This document shows positions 8,935 to 17,814 of a stretch of 51,042 nucleotides of DNA, one piece after another. Both the position numbers and the translations under genes were made by a program. The stretch spans positions 1-51,042 of the forward strand of contig CAMZKE010000112.1 of assembly GCA_947311115.1 (NCBI GenBank). Direction: 5' to 3'. A model generated the notes under the pieces. The model did not search any database, was not told the DNA's origin, and worked only from the letters and a program-made list of their open reading frames with translations. Source of the DNA: an uncultured Bacteroidales bacterium (GTDB lineage Bacteria > Bacteroidota > Bacteroidia > Bacteroidales > JAFGXI01). Within the stretch, counting starts at the first letter, position 1; every line of letters begins with the position of its first letter.

Positions 8935-9879
8935 TTAAATACTTCCCTTTAAACCTAAACCTGATTTTTTTATCAATCCCTCTTTGTTAAGGTCTTTTAC
9001 CATTTTGTCTAAAACGCCATTAATAAACTGCCCACTTTGTTTCGTACTATAAAATTTAGCTATTTCAATATACTCATTCATAGTAACTTTTACAGGTATA
9101 TCGTTAAACTGAGTAAATTCTTCAAATGCCATTTCCATAAGCAAGCTATCGGTAAATGCTAAGCGTTCTGAATCCCAATTTTTAATATATTTAAAAATTA
9201 CATCTGCATTTTTTGTGTGATTTAGAATTGTTTTAGCTACCAAATCTTTAGCAAACAGTTTATCGTTATCTGATTTATATAAAGGCATTAACTTAATTTC
9301 AGTATGATTTTCTTTTAGTTTTTTAAACGTTCGTAAAATCATATCAAAAACAAACTCTAATTCATCATTCCAGTATATGCTATCTTCTTCTAATATTTCG
9401 GTAAAATCGTCACAATCTAAAACAATATTTTCAAGAATTTCAATTATAAGTTTTTTATCGGCTTTGTAATCAGTAGTAACATTTAAGTATTTGTTAAAAT
9501 ATTCTTCTTGGTCTATTTTATTTACAATTTTTGCAATAAAATCGGTATTATTTTTCCACGAAATTTTATTTCTATCAACATAATCAATAAAAGCTTCTGT
9601 ATTTTCTAATTGATACAACACTCTATTATCAACAAACTTTCTGTTAGGATTTAAGTCTTCAAACGATGGCAATTTTTTATTTTTTCGTTGTTCTAACTTT
9701 GTTTCAAACTTATCTTTAATTTCTATTAACAATAAAAAAATCTTATGATACAACTCATAAGTCTTGTTAACACTATAAAGAACCTCTTTTTCTGCGTTTG
9801 AAACATTATCTTTATTACCTCTGTAATACGCAAAAAGAACCTGATACGCCTTAATTCTAATAAGTCTTCTACTTACCAT
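8935..9879 (-). CDS. nusB: Transcription antitermination factor NusB (long Bacteroidota form)
   Basis: NusB binds boxA RNA with NusE (ribosomal protein S10) and supports rRNA transcription antitermination. The protein is 314 residues, about twice the Escherichia protein. The N-terminal RRLIRIKAYQVLFAYY and the C-terminal helix set (RLAFTDSLLMEMAFEEF, IPVKVTMNEYIEIAKFYSTKQSGQFINGVLDKM) are the NusB core; the middle is the insertion typical of Bacteroidota. The frame is open up to 9921, but ATG 9879 gives the conserved MVSRRLIRIKA start, and a -7 element lies at 9898-9905, downstream of the longer start. First gene of the operon leading to yajC and ybbR. Confidence 0.92.
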   Translation of the reverse strand: MVSRRLIRIKAYQVLFAYYRGNKDNVSNAEKEVLYSVNKTYELYHKIFLLLIEIKDKFETKLEQRKNKKLPSFEDLNPNRKFVDNRVLYQLENTEAFIDYVDRNKISWKNNTDFIAKIVNKIDQEEYFNKYLNVTTDYKADKKLIIEILENIVLDCDDFTEILEEDSIYWNDELEFVFDMILRTFKKLKENHTEIKLMPLYKSDNDKLFAKDLVAKTILNHTKNADVIFKYIKNWDSERLAFTDSLLMEMAFEEFTQFNDIPVKVTMNEYIEIAKFYSTKQSGQFINGVLDKMVKDLNKEGLIKKSGLGLKGSI

Positions 9880-9897
9880 AGTGCTATAAAATTTTGG

Positions 9898-9905
9898 CAA
9901 AAGTA
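9898..9905 (-). promoter_or_regulatory. TAnnTTTG -7 promoter element of the nusB operon
   Basis: TACTTTTG on the minus strand, 18 bases upstream of ATG 9879. It decides between the two possible nusB starts. Confidence 0.65.
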
Positions 9906-9970
9906 GTAAATTAATTAGCAAATTTAATACTTAACGAAACAATATTTTTTATACCATAAAGGTAAGGGAA

Positions 9971-9989
9971 TTAACCCGCATTATTCATA
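9971..9989. repeat. 19-mer repeat copy (TTAACCCGCATTATTCATA)
   Basis: Identical to 4833-4851. Here it is not followed by the matching right arm, so it is a solo end. Confidence 0.6.
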
Positions 9990-9991
9990 GG

Positions 9992-10080
9992 TTTTTCTTT
10001 TTCTTAGACATGGCGTCTAACTGTGCTGCTGTATATGAACACTGCAAATGGTTTGCAACAAAAAATAAGAAAAAGAAAAA
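9992..10080. repeat. 89-base nested inverted-repeat element
   Basis: Outer arms TTTTTCTTTTTCTTA (9992-10006) and TAAGAAAAAGAAAAA (10066-10080) are exact reverse complements. Inside are two smaller hairpins, TTAGAC-ATGGC-GTCTAA (10004-10020, overlapping the outer arm) and TGCAAA-TGG-TTTGCA (10043-10057). It could be a MITE-like element or a structured RNA. Confidence 0.5.
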
Positions 10081-10361
10081 TGTATATCAAAAAAACTATT
10101 TACCCAAATTCTGAAATTTCTCTTTGTCATTATTTGCTTAATTTTAAGCAAATTAACCCCATGTCTTTTTTTTTAATTAAATGAATAATAAAGGTTAAAA
10201 CAGATTGAAACTAGTACAAAAAACAACGGTAATAACTATTGGGGACTTCTAATAATTCATTCGCATCAAGAAATTAATCTACAAAATGCCCCTAATAATT
10301 CTTATATTGAAATAAATTTTGAAAAAACTTTTTTTTACGATAAAATATTTATCTTTACTTA

Positions 10362-13300
10362 ATGAGATTTCTGAAAACAATATTTATATTATTAATTGGC
10401 ATAGTTTTACTATCGTCGATAAATATAATAAATAATATTGGCCTAAAATCAAATAATATAGATATTAATGAAATTGAAAATAATTTACATTCAGAAGAAA
10501 TAAAACTTCAAAATATTTTAAACCAATTTACCGACACAAATAATTATAAAAAAACTATTAATAATGAAAATATTACCATATTAAAATTTAAAGGAAATAA
10601 ACTAATTTATTGGTCTGATAACAGCATTAATTTTAATAAAAAGGATATAAATATTTTCAATAGTAAAGGAGCATTTAAAATTGGTAACCGAATATATATT
10701 TCAAAAATTATTAAGGAAGGCAAATATAAAACAATAGGATTACTTTTAATAAAAAAAGCATACCCTTTTGAAAACAAATACCTTAAAAACAGATTTAATA
10801 ATAATTTAAAAATTCCTAACAACTACAATATAACTTTCAAACACAACAATTTAGAAGTAAAAACTAAATCAGGCAACTTTGCATTTAGTTTAATTAAAGA
10901 AAAAAAATATAAGTCTGAGTTTTTACTTTATTTTTTAAATTTAATATTTTTCATATCAATAATTATTTTTTTAAATGGGATAAACAACTTCACACAAACA
11001 ATCCTTAAAAATAATTCAAACACAAAATTTTTATTTTCGTCAACTTTAATAAGCATATTATTTTGGTTTTTAATTACACAGATAAGAGAACCAAATATTA
11101 TTTTTTCTTCACCAATATTTTCATCATTTAATTTTGCTCAAGGCGATTTTTTACCTTCGCTTGGCGATTTTATATTAATAACAATTTTTATTCTTTTTTC
11201 AGCTTATAATTATTTTAAATTCTACAAAATACCTACAAATACAAAACCAACATACAAAACAAATTTTTTATTAATAACTATACCTATTCTATTACTTTTT
11301 TATACCATATTCTTGTTACTTTTTAATTCACTTATTTTTAATTCAAACATTAATATTCAATTATTCGATTTAAAAAACCTTAATTTATACTCTTTATTAT
11401 TCTATTTGTCAATATCACTATTATTATTGGCTTTTGTAATTTATACTGACAAAACAATTCGTATTATTAGTACAATAATACCATTAAAAAAAGCAGTAAT
11501 ATTACTAATTACACTTTTTATTTTTGAAGTTATTTTGTATTATTTTGCATTATTTCAGTACAATGCAATATCAATAATTTATATTTTTACATTAATAACA
11601 ACCCTACTATATATTTATTATAATCAAAAAAAACATTCTAATTGGACAATTATTCTACTTGTAATATTAAGCTCGGCTTTTACCGGAATTTTTGCCACAA
11701 GCAAAAGTGCCGAAAAAGAAAAGGAGCAACGCAAATTATTTGCCGTTGGAGTTTCTAGCGATAGAGATTATGTTGCAGAATCGCAATTTGCCGATTTTGA
11801 ATATAAATTAATTAACGATTTAAAACTAGGTGAATTGGTAAAATCTCCAACTGATAATACTGAAAAAATTTACAAACACATTAAAAAGAACTATTTCCAT
11901 AGTTATTGGTCGAAATACACACCAAATATTACTATTTGTGGTTCGGCAAAATACTTTAACCCCGAGAACGAAATTAGTTATTGCGATAATTATTTCAATA
12001 GGTTAATTAGTGATTATGGTAGAACTATAGCTGGTAGCAATTTTAAGTTTCTAGATATTCAAGATGGCAGAATCCATTACTTTAAATCGTTTAACTACAA
12101 ATTACCGGACGATTCTAGCGAAGTAAATATTTATATTGAGTTTATTTCTAAACTTAGAACCGAAAAACTTGGCTTTCCCAAATTACTTATTGCAGGAAAT
12201 AACACTGATTTAACACTAAAAAAAGAATACTCTTACGCAAAATACAAAAACAATAAACTTATTTTTGAACACGGCGATTACTTTTATAATTTATCGCCAA
12301 ATCTTATCCTTAAAAATAATAAAGAATTTACCTTCGTTAACAAAAATGGATATAACCATTTAATCTATAAAAATAACGACAACACCACAATAGTAAGTGT
12401 AAAAAACATCTCGCTAATTAATTATATGGCAACATATTCATATCTCTTTGTATTTTATTTTATAATAATTAGCATTTCACTATTAATTGTTAACAAAAGT
12501 TATATTACTCATTTTTTTAAATTAAATTTAAAAAATACAATTCAGTTATCAATGCTAGGCATATTAATTTTCTCGTTTATTACAATAGGTATTGCCACAG
12601 CATTTTTACAAATAAACCAATCTAAGAAAACAAATTTTAAAGAAATAAGTGAGAAAACACAATCAATATTGGTTGAACTTCAACATAAATTTAGTTTACT
12701 TAATAAAATATCGCCAAATGATTATGATTATATTAGTAATTTATTAGAAAAGTGGTCTTATGTGTTTTTTACAGATGTAAATATGTACAATACAAGCGGA
12801 AAACTTATTGCAAGCTCTCGTCCTGAAATATTTGATAAAAAAATTATTGGAGAATATATGAATGCTGAAGCATACAACAAACTTGTAAACGAACAACAAT
12901 CAGAATTTATTCACCAAGAACATATTGGCAATTTAGATTATTCTGCTTCATATATTCCATTTTTAAACGACAAAAATAAGATTTTAGCCTACATTAACTT
13001 ATCATATTTCTCGAAAAAAGACACAATTTCAGAAGAGATTAGTGATTTAATTATTACACTCTTAAATATATATGCACTGCTCTTTTTACTAACCGCATTT
13101 GTTGGTATTTTCTTGTCTCACAGTATTACAAAACCTCTTTATGAGATAAAGAAAAAATTTGGACAAATAAGCTTACTTAAAACAAACATTCCTGTTTATT
13201 ATAATCGTAAAGATGAAATTGGCGAACTAGTAAGCGAATACAATCGTGTAATTAACAAATTAGAACAAAATGCACAACTACTTGCAAAATCGGAAAGAGA

Positions 13301-13964
13301 AAGTGCATGGAGAGAAATGGCAAAACAAATTGCCCACGAAATAAAAAACCCGCTTACTCCAATGAAATTGAGTATTCAATTTTTAGTTCGTTCATGGACA
13401 AACAAAGATGATAATTTCGATGAAAAACTTACAAAAGTATCAAATACAATGATGGAACAAATTGATGCACTTTCTTCCATTGCAACTGAGTTTTCTGACT
13501 TTGCAAATATGCCTAAATCTAATAAAGAAAAAGTTAACTTATACTCACAACTTACAAATGTTATCAATTTATTTAATGCTAACCCCAATATTACTTTTAT
13601 AATTAATAAAAATTGTGATACTAAGTTAATATCGGTTATTGATAGAGAACAAATAATTCGAGTTTTTAATAACCTAATTAAAAATGCAATACAATCAATT
13701 CCTGATGGTAGAGAAGGAATAATTAAAATAAATATTACACAAAAAGATAATACAGCTATTATTGAAATTACAGATAATGGAAAAGGTATTCCTAATGAAA
13801 TTGCCGATAAGCTATTTAAGCCTAATTTTACAACTAAAACAGGTGGTACCGGTTTAGGTTTAGCTATTTGCAAAAATATTATTGAAATGAATAATGGCGA
13901 TATTTATTTTACAACTAATGAAAATGATGGAAGTACTTTTGTTGTTGAGTTGAAAATAGTTTAA
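10362..13964 (+). CDS. NtrY-like sensor histidine kinase with multi-pass sensor region
   Basis: A 1200-residue sensor kinase. The first helix is at about 4-22; an extracytoplasmic stretch follows; then a block of about eight helices at 185-446; a second large soluble region at 447-685; two more helices at about 688-752; a third soluble sensor segment; and a last helix at about 896-922. The cytoplasmic part has a HAMP domain (SITKPLYEIKKKFG, KDEIGELVSEYNRV), the H-box AHEIKNPLTPMKLS with phosphoacceptor H992, an N-box near 1105 (NNLIKNAIQSIP), and the ATP-lid motifs DNGKGIP and GGTGLGLAI. The H-box form ENPLTP/KNPLTP is NtrY-type. No response regulator gene adjoins it, so its partner is elsewhere. 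The signal sensed is unknown. Confidence 0.88.
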   Translation: MRFLKTIFILLIGIVLLSSINIINNIGLKSNNIDINEIENNLHSEEIKLQNILNQFTDTNNYKKTINNENITILKFKGNKLIYWSDNSINFNKKDINIFNSKGAFKIGNRIYISKIIKEGKYKTIGLLLIKKAYPFENKYLKNRFNNNLKIPNNYNITFKHNNLEVKTKSGNFAFSLIKEKKYKSEFLLYFLNLIFFISIIIFLNGINNFTQTILKNNSNTKFLFSSTLISILFWFLITQIREPNIIFSSPIFSSFNFAQGDFLPSLGDFILITIFILFSAYNYFKFYKIPTNTKPTYKTNFLLITIPILLLFYTIFLLLFNSLIFNSNINIQLFDLKNLNLYSLLFYLSISLLLLAFVIYTDKTIRIISTIIPLKKAVILLITLFIFEVILYYFALFQYNAISIIYIFTLITTLLYIYYNQKKHSNWTIILLVILSSAFTGIFATSKSAEKEKEQRKLFAVGVSSDRDYVAESQFADFEYKLINDLKLGELVKSPTDNTEKIYKHIKKNYFHSYWSKYTPNITICGSAKYFNPENEISYCDNYFNRLISDYGRTIAGSNFKFLDIQDGRIHYFKSFNYKLPDDSSEVNIYIEFISKLRTEKLGFPKLLIAGNNTDLTLKKEYSYAKYKNNKLIFEHGDYFYNLSPNLILKNNKEFTFVNKNGYNHLIYKNNDNTTIVSVKNISLINYMATYSYLFVFYFIIISISLLIVNKSYITHFFKLNLKNTIQLSMLGILIFSFITIGIATAFLQINQSKKTNFKEISEKTQSILVELQHKFSLLNKISPNDYDYISNLLEKWSYVFFTDVNMYNTSGKLIASSRPEIFDKKIIGEYMNAEAYNKLVNEQQSEFIHQEHIGNLDYSASYIPFLNDKNKILAYINLSYFSKKDTISEEISDLIITLLNIYALLFLLTAFVGIFLSHSITKPLYEIKKKFGQISLLKTNIPVYYNRKDEIGELVSEYNRVINKLEQNAQLLAKSERESAWREMAKQIAHEIKNPLTPMKLSIQFLVRSWTNKDDNFDEKLTKVSNTMMEQIDALSSIATEFSDFANMPKSNKEKVNLYSQLTNVINLFNANPNITFIINKNCDTKLISVIDREQIIRVFNNLIKNAIQSIPDGREGIIKINITQKDNTAIIEITDNGKGIPNEIADKLFKPNFTTKTGGTGLGLAICKNIIEMNNGDIYFTTNENDGSTFVVELKIV

Positions 13965-13985
13965 TATATATGTAAAAATAAAGTA

Positions 13986-14651
13986 ATGGATTTAAATATA
14001 GTTTTTAAATTTTTAATTGACCTTAAATTCAATAATAATAGAGCTTGGTTTAAACAAAATAACGACCGATATATAAACGCAAAATCAGAATTTGAAAATT
14101 TTATTGAATTACTAATTCCACAATTAAAGGAAGTTGATTCCGAGATTGATGTATTACCTGCAAAAAATTGTATATTTAGAATTTATAAAGATGTAAGATT
14201 TTCTAAAAATAAAGAACCTTACAAAACCAATTTTGGTGCGTCTATATCAAAAGGAGGTAAAAAAAGCATAAACGCCGGCTACTACATTCATTTTGAACCA
14301 GACAACTCGTTTATTGGCGGAGGAATTTATAAACCTGAACCCAAAATACTAAAGGCTATAAGAACAACTATATTTGAAAATACTGAACAGTATAAGAATA
14401 TTATTAATAAAAGCACATTTAAAAAATACTTTCCTGACATATATGGCGAAAAGCTAAAAACGGCACCAAGAGGATTTCCAAAAGATTTTAAAGATATTGA
14501 TTTATTAAACAATAAACATTATGCCATAATCCATAATATAGATAACTCTTTTTGGTTTAAAGATGACTTAATTAACAATATTTTAGATGTTTTTAAAGAA
14601 CAAAAAGAATTCAATCATTTTTTAAATAAAATTGTTGAAAAGCACCATTAA
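13986..14651 (+). CDS. DUF2461 family protein
   Basis: A 221-residue soluble protein of DUF2461 (TIGR02453). Recognisable family segments are FLIDLKFNNNRAWFKQNNDRY at the N-terminus, FRIYKDVRFSKNKEPYKTNFGA, then GGGIYKPEP and TAPRGFPKDF. Function is unknown. It begins 21 bases after the kinase stop and is probably cotranscribed with it. No signal peptide or membrane segment is seen. Confidence 0.85.
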   Translation: MDLNIVFKFLIDLKFNNNRAWFKQNNDRYINAKSEFENFIELLIPQLKEVDSEIDVLPAKNCIFRIYKDVRFSKNKEPYKTNFGASISKGGKKSINAGYYIHFEPDNSFIGGGIYKPEPKILKAIRTTIFENTEQYKNIINKSTFKKYFPDIYGEKLKTAPRGFPKDFKDIDLLNNKHYAIIHNIDNSFWFKDDLINNILDVFKEQKEFNHFLNKIVEKHH

Positions 14652-14671
14652 ATAAAACAATTACACAAACT

Positions 14672-15667
14672 GTGAAAAAATACTTAGACATATTTCTTTT
14701 AATAAAACGATTTACATTTATTAAAATAATAAATCACATCAAGTTAAAACTAAGTTTTTACATTTCTTTAATAATAAAAAAACCTATTATTTGGGGACAA
14801 TTTGAGAGTATTAGTATTGAACCAACAAACCTATGTAACCTAAAATGTATTGAATGTCCTACCGGCACTAATAGTTTAACTCGTTCCAAAGGCGAAATAG
14901 AACTACAAACTGCAAAAAATATTATCGATAAAAACAAAAAACACCTCTCTTATTTAATTTTATATTTTCAAGGAGAGCCATTTTTAAATAAAAATATTTT
15001 TGAAATGATAAGTTATGCCAATAAAAATAATATTTTTACATACACATCAACAAATGGGCATTATTTAACAGAAGAAAATTGCCAAAAAATAATTAAATCA
15101 AAGCTTGATAAAATAATTATTTCGATAGATGGAACAACCCAAGAAACTTACGAAAAATATCGTAAAAACGGCAATTTAAACACAGTTTTAAAAGGCATTA
15201 ATACTCTAATTAATATTAAACAGCAACTCAACTCTCCCACCCCATATATTGAGTTGCAATTTCTTGCTTTTAAACACAATGAGCATCAAATACAAGAGAT
15301 AAAAAAACTAGGTAAACAGCTTGGAGTAAACCGAACTGCAATAAAAACAGCACAGTTTTATAACAAAAAAAACTATAGTTTAATTACAAATATTAATAAA
15401 TATTCGCGATATAAAAAAGATGGTAAAAACCTCATTATTAAAAAGAAAATAAAAAATAAATGTTGGAGAATGTGGCATTCGGCTGTTATTACAATTTCAG
15501 GCGATATTATTCCTTGTTGTTTCGATAAAAATGGAAACTATCCATACTCAAACACAGAAACATCTGAAATTAAAAACATTAGGCAATCAAATAAATACAA
15601 AAACTTTTCATCAATAATTTTAGCTAATAGAAAATCGGTTGATATTTGTAATAACTGCAATGAGTAA
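14672..15667 (+). CDS. Radical SAM/SPASM domain protein
   Basis: A 331-residue radical SAM enzyme. The [4Fe-4S] motif C55-xxx-C59-xx-C62 lies in EPTNLCNLKCIECPTG, and the usual FQGEPFLN (motif GGEP-like) and ISIDGTTQETYEKYRKNG segments follow. The C-terminal part carries a SPASM-type cysteine set (CWRMWHSAVI, IPCCFD, CNNC) for auxiliary clusters, as in peptide-modifying or anaerobic-maturase-like proteins. The substrate is unknown; no small precursor peptide gene was found beside it. An N-terminal basic, hydrophobic segment of about 40 residues precedes the motif. It starts with GTG at 14672, 20 bases after the DUF2461 gene; no ATG start is nearby. Confidence 0.82.
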   Translation: MKKYLDIFLLIKRFTFIKIINHIKLKLSFYISLIIKKPIIWGQFESISIEPTNLCNLKCIECPTGTNSLTRSKGEIELQTAKNIIDKNKKHLSYLILYFQGEPFLNKNIFEMISYANKNNIFTYTSTNGHYLTEENCQKIIKSKLDKIIISIDGTTQETYEKYRKNGNLNTVLKGINTLINIKQQLNSPTPYIELQFLAFKHNEHQIQEIKKLGKQLGVNRTAIKTAQFYNKKNYSLITNINKYSRYKKDGKNLIIKKKIKNKCWRMWHSAVITISGDIIPCCFDKNGNYPYSNTETSEIKNIRQSNKYKNFSSIILANRKSVDICNNCNE

Positions 15668-15694
15668 TTGCTTTTATAATAAATATATAATTTA

Positions 15695-15702
15695 TATATT
15701 TG
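15695..15702 (+). promoter_or_regulatory. TAnnTTTG -7 promoter element of the SpoIIE gene
   Basis: TATATTTG, with only 8 bases between it and ATG 15711, so the transcript leader would be very short. Confidence 0.6.
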
Positions 15703-15710
15703 TTATGTAA

Positions 15711-17810
15711 ATGAAAAACATACAATTATTTTTTATAATATTATTAGTAAATTCTGTTATATATGCAGATAATTTAAATAGTAGTAGCCCTAAAAATAGA
15801 CAGGAAAATGCCACAAAAGATAGTTTATTTCACATTATTAAAACTACAAAAAAACCAGAATTAAAAGCAAAGGCATTTATATCGTTAGGTAGAATATATC
15901 AAAACAATAATATTGACTCTTCAACTTATTATTTAAACAGAGCATTAAAACTTTCTAAAATTGCAAAATTAAAAAAACTAGAAGCCGAAAGCAACAGTCA
16001 ACTAGGCATACTATACTATTATACAGCACAATACCTTAACGCAATAAACTATATGAAAGAGGCTGTTGAAATGTATAAAGACATTAACGACTCAAACAAA
16101 ATTTCTGATATTTTAAACAATATTGGCTTGGTTTATACAACAATAGACAAAAACGATTACGCTATTGATTATTTACAACAAAGTGTTGAGATAAAAAAAG
16201 CATTACACGATGATTACAATACAGCTCTAGCCTATTTAAATATAGGTGCAATATATATGAACATGCAAAAAGATTCTATTGCAATGAAATATATGCTTAA
16301 GGCACTACCAACTTTTGAAAAAGATTTACATTCTTCCGATTCATTAAACGCAATGAGCGGTTTAGCATACTGTTATAACAACATTGGACAAATATATCAA
16401 AACAAAGAAGAATATGATAAAGCACTTGTTTATCTCAAAAAATCTATAAAATATTTACAAACAATAAATGATATTTCAAACTTAACCCTCTCGTTTGTGA
16501 ATATAGCTTCTGTTGGACTTGATATTGCAAAAACTAAGTCAGCTAACAATAAAATAAAATATTTAAAAAATATTAAAATATATATTGACAGTGCAATAAC
16601 TAACGCAAATAAAATTCAAGATTACAATAATTTATTTCTGGCTTATAATATTTTATCTAAATATTATTTTGAACTAGGTGATTATAAAAAAGCATACAAA
16701 TATAAAAGCAAGTATATTTCATTAAAAGACAGCATTTTCAACAAACAAAAAATGGCTGAAATAGAAGATTCTGAAGAACGCTACCAAAATTTATTAAAAC
16801 AAACAGAATTAGATAAAAGAGAAATTGAAATAAATAAAAATAACGAGCTAATAAAAAAGCAAAATCAGTTAATTAAAATGGGAGCAATAGCTCTTTTTAT
16901 TTTTATAATTTTAGTATTTTTTATAATTATTTATCTTAGAAAGAATAGGAGAAAAAACAAAATATTAATGCTTAAAAATAAGGAAATTGAATACATAAAT
17001 AAAAACATTAACGACAGTTTAAGAATTGCTAGCTTTATACAAAATATAGTGTTAAGCGAATTTAAAAACAAAGATTCTTTTTTTAATGGCTCTTTTACTA
17101 TTAATAAACCAAAAGAACTTGTGGGGGGCGATTTTACTTGGAAAAAAACTATTGATAATTATATTTATGTTGCTGTTGCCGATTGTATTGGACATGGAAT
17201 TCCGGGAGCAATGGTTAGTATGATTAGTAATAATTTTATGCATTATTCAATAAAAAAACAAAATATTAATAAAAGTCTCGGCGAAATTTTAACCGAACTC
17301 AGAAATAAAGGTATCAAAAAGATTATTCAACAAGATATTTTCTCTTCTGTTATTGGTTTAGATTTAGCCCTAATTAAATTTAATAAAATAACTTTAGAAC
17401 TTGAATACGCAGGAGCAAATTTACCAATCTATATTGTTACCGAACACGACATAAATATTGAAACCAACAAATACAAATTATACAAAATACATAATAATAA
17501 AAGAAAATTATACGAAATTAAACAAGACAGAATGCCTCTTGGTAACTACGAAATTTTAGACGAGTTTACTTCAGTTAAATTAAAATTAAATAAAACTGAT
17601 AGAATATACATGTTTTCTGATGGTTTTGCAGACCAATTTGGAGGTAAGAATAACAAAAAATTCAAATATCAGTATTTTAAAGATTTAATCCTTTCTACTT
17701 CTGATGAAGAAATTACAACACAAGGTAAAATTATAGAATCATCATTTACTGATTGGATTGGTAACAACGAACAAGTTGACGATGTTACAGTACTTGCTTT
17801 AGAAATATAG
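15711..17810 (+). CDS. TPR-repeat SpoIIE-type serine phosphatase
   Basis: A 699-residue signalling protein: signal peptide (about 1-20), a run of tetratricopeptide repeats at about 50-350 (NNIGLVYTTIDKNDYAIDYLQQS and similar), a coiled coil, one membrane helix at about 388-410, and a cytoplasmic PP2C-like SpoIIE domain from about 455. The phosphatase has the metal-binding GGDFTWKK (near 471), ADCIGHGIPGAMVSM and MFSDGFADQFGG segments. Such proteins usually dephosphorylate an anti-sigma-factor antagonist in a partner-switching system; no such partner lies nearby. The TPR part would be periplasmic, so it may sense the envelope. It converges on the giant SPOR protein, with only four bases between their stops. 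Confidence 0.85.
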   Translation: MKNIQLFFIILLVNSVIYADNLNSSSPKNRQENATKDSLFHIIKTTKKPELKAKAFISLGRIYQNNNIDSSTYYLNRALKLSKIAKLKKLEAESNSQLGILYYYTAQYLNAINYMKEAVEMYKDINDSNKISDILNNIGLVYTTIDKNDYAIDYLQQSVEIKKALHDDYNTALAYLNIGAIYMNMQKDSIAMKYMLKALPTFEKDLHSSDSLNAMSGLAYCYNNIGQIYQNKEEYDKALVYLKKSIKYLQTINDISNLTLSFVNIASVGLDIAKTKSANNKIKYLKNIKIYIDSAITNANKIQDYNNLFLAYNILSKYYFELGDYKKAYKYKSKYISLKDSIFNKQKMAEIEDSEERYQNLLKQTELDKREIEINKNNELIKKQNQLIKMGAIALFIFIILVFFIIIYLRKNRRKNKILMLKNKEIEYINKNINDSLRIASFIQNIVLSEFKNKDSFFNGSFTINKPKELVGGDFTWKKTIDNYIYVAVADCIGHGIPGAMVSMISNNFMHYSIKKQNINKSLGEILTELRNKGIKKIIQQDIFSSVIGLDLALIKFNKITLELEYAGANLPIYIVTEHDINIETNKYKLYKIHNNKRKLYEIKQDRMPLGNYEILDEFTSVKLKLNKTDRIYMFSDGFADQFGGKNNKKFKYQYFKDLILSTSDEEITTQGKIIESSFTDWIGNNEQVDDVTVLALEI

Positions 17811-17814
17811 CAAA

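Larger units (their letters stand above)
9880..10361. other. Intergenic region with structured repeats
   Basis: No gene seen. Contents: the nusB promoter (9898-9905), a copy of the 19-mer TTAACCCGCATTATTCATA (9971-9989), a nested stem structure at 9992-10080, and an AT-rich tail before the kinase gene. At 10350-10357 TATCTTTA is one base from the -7 consensus, four bases before the kinase ATG. Confidence 0.55.
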
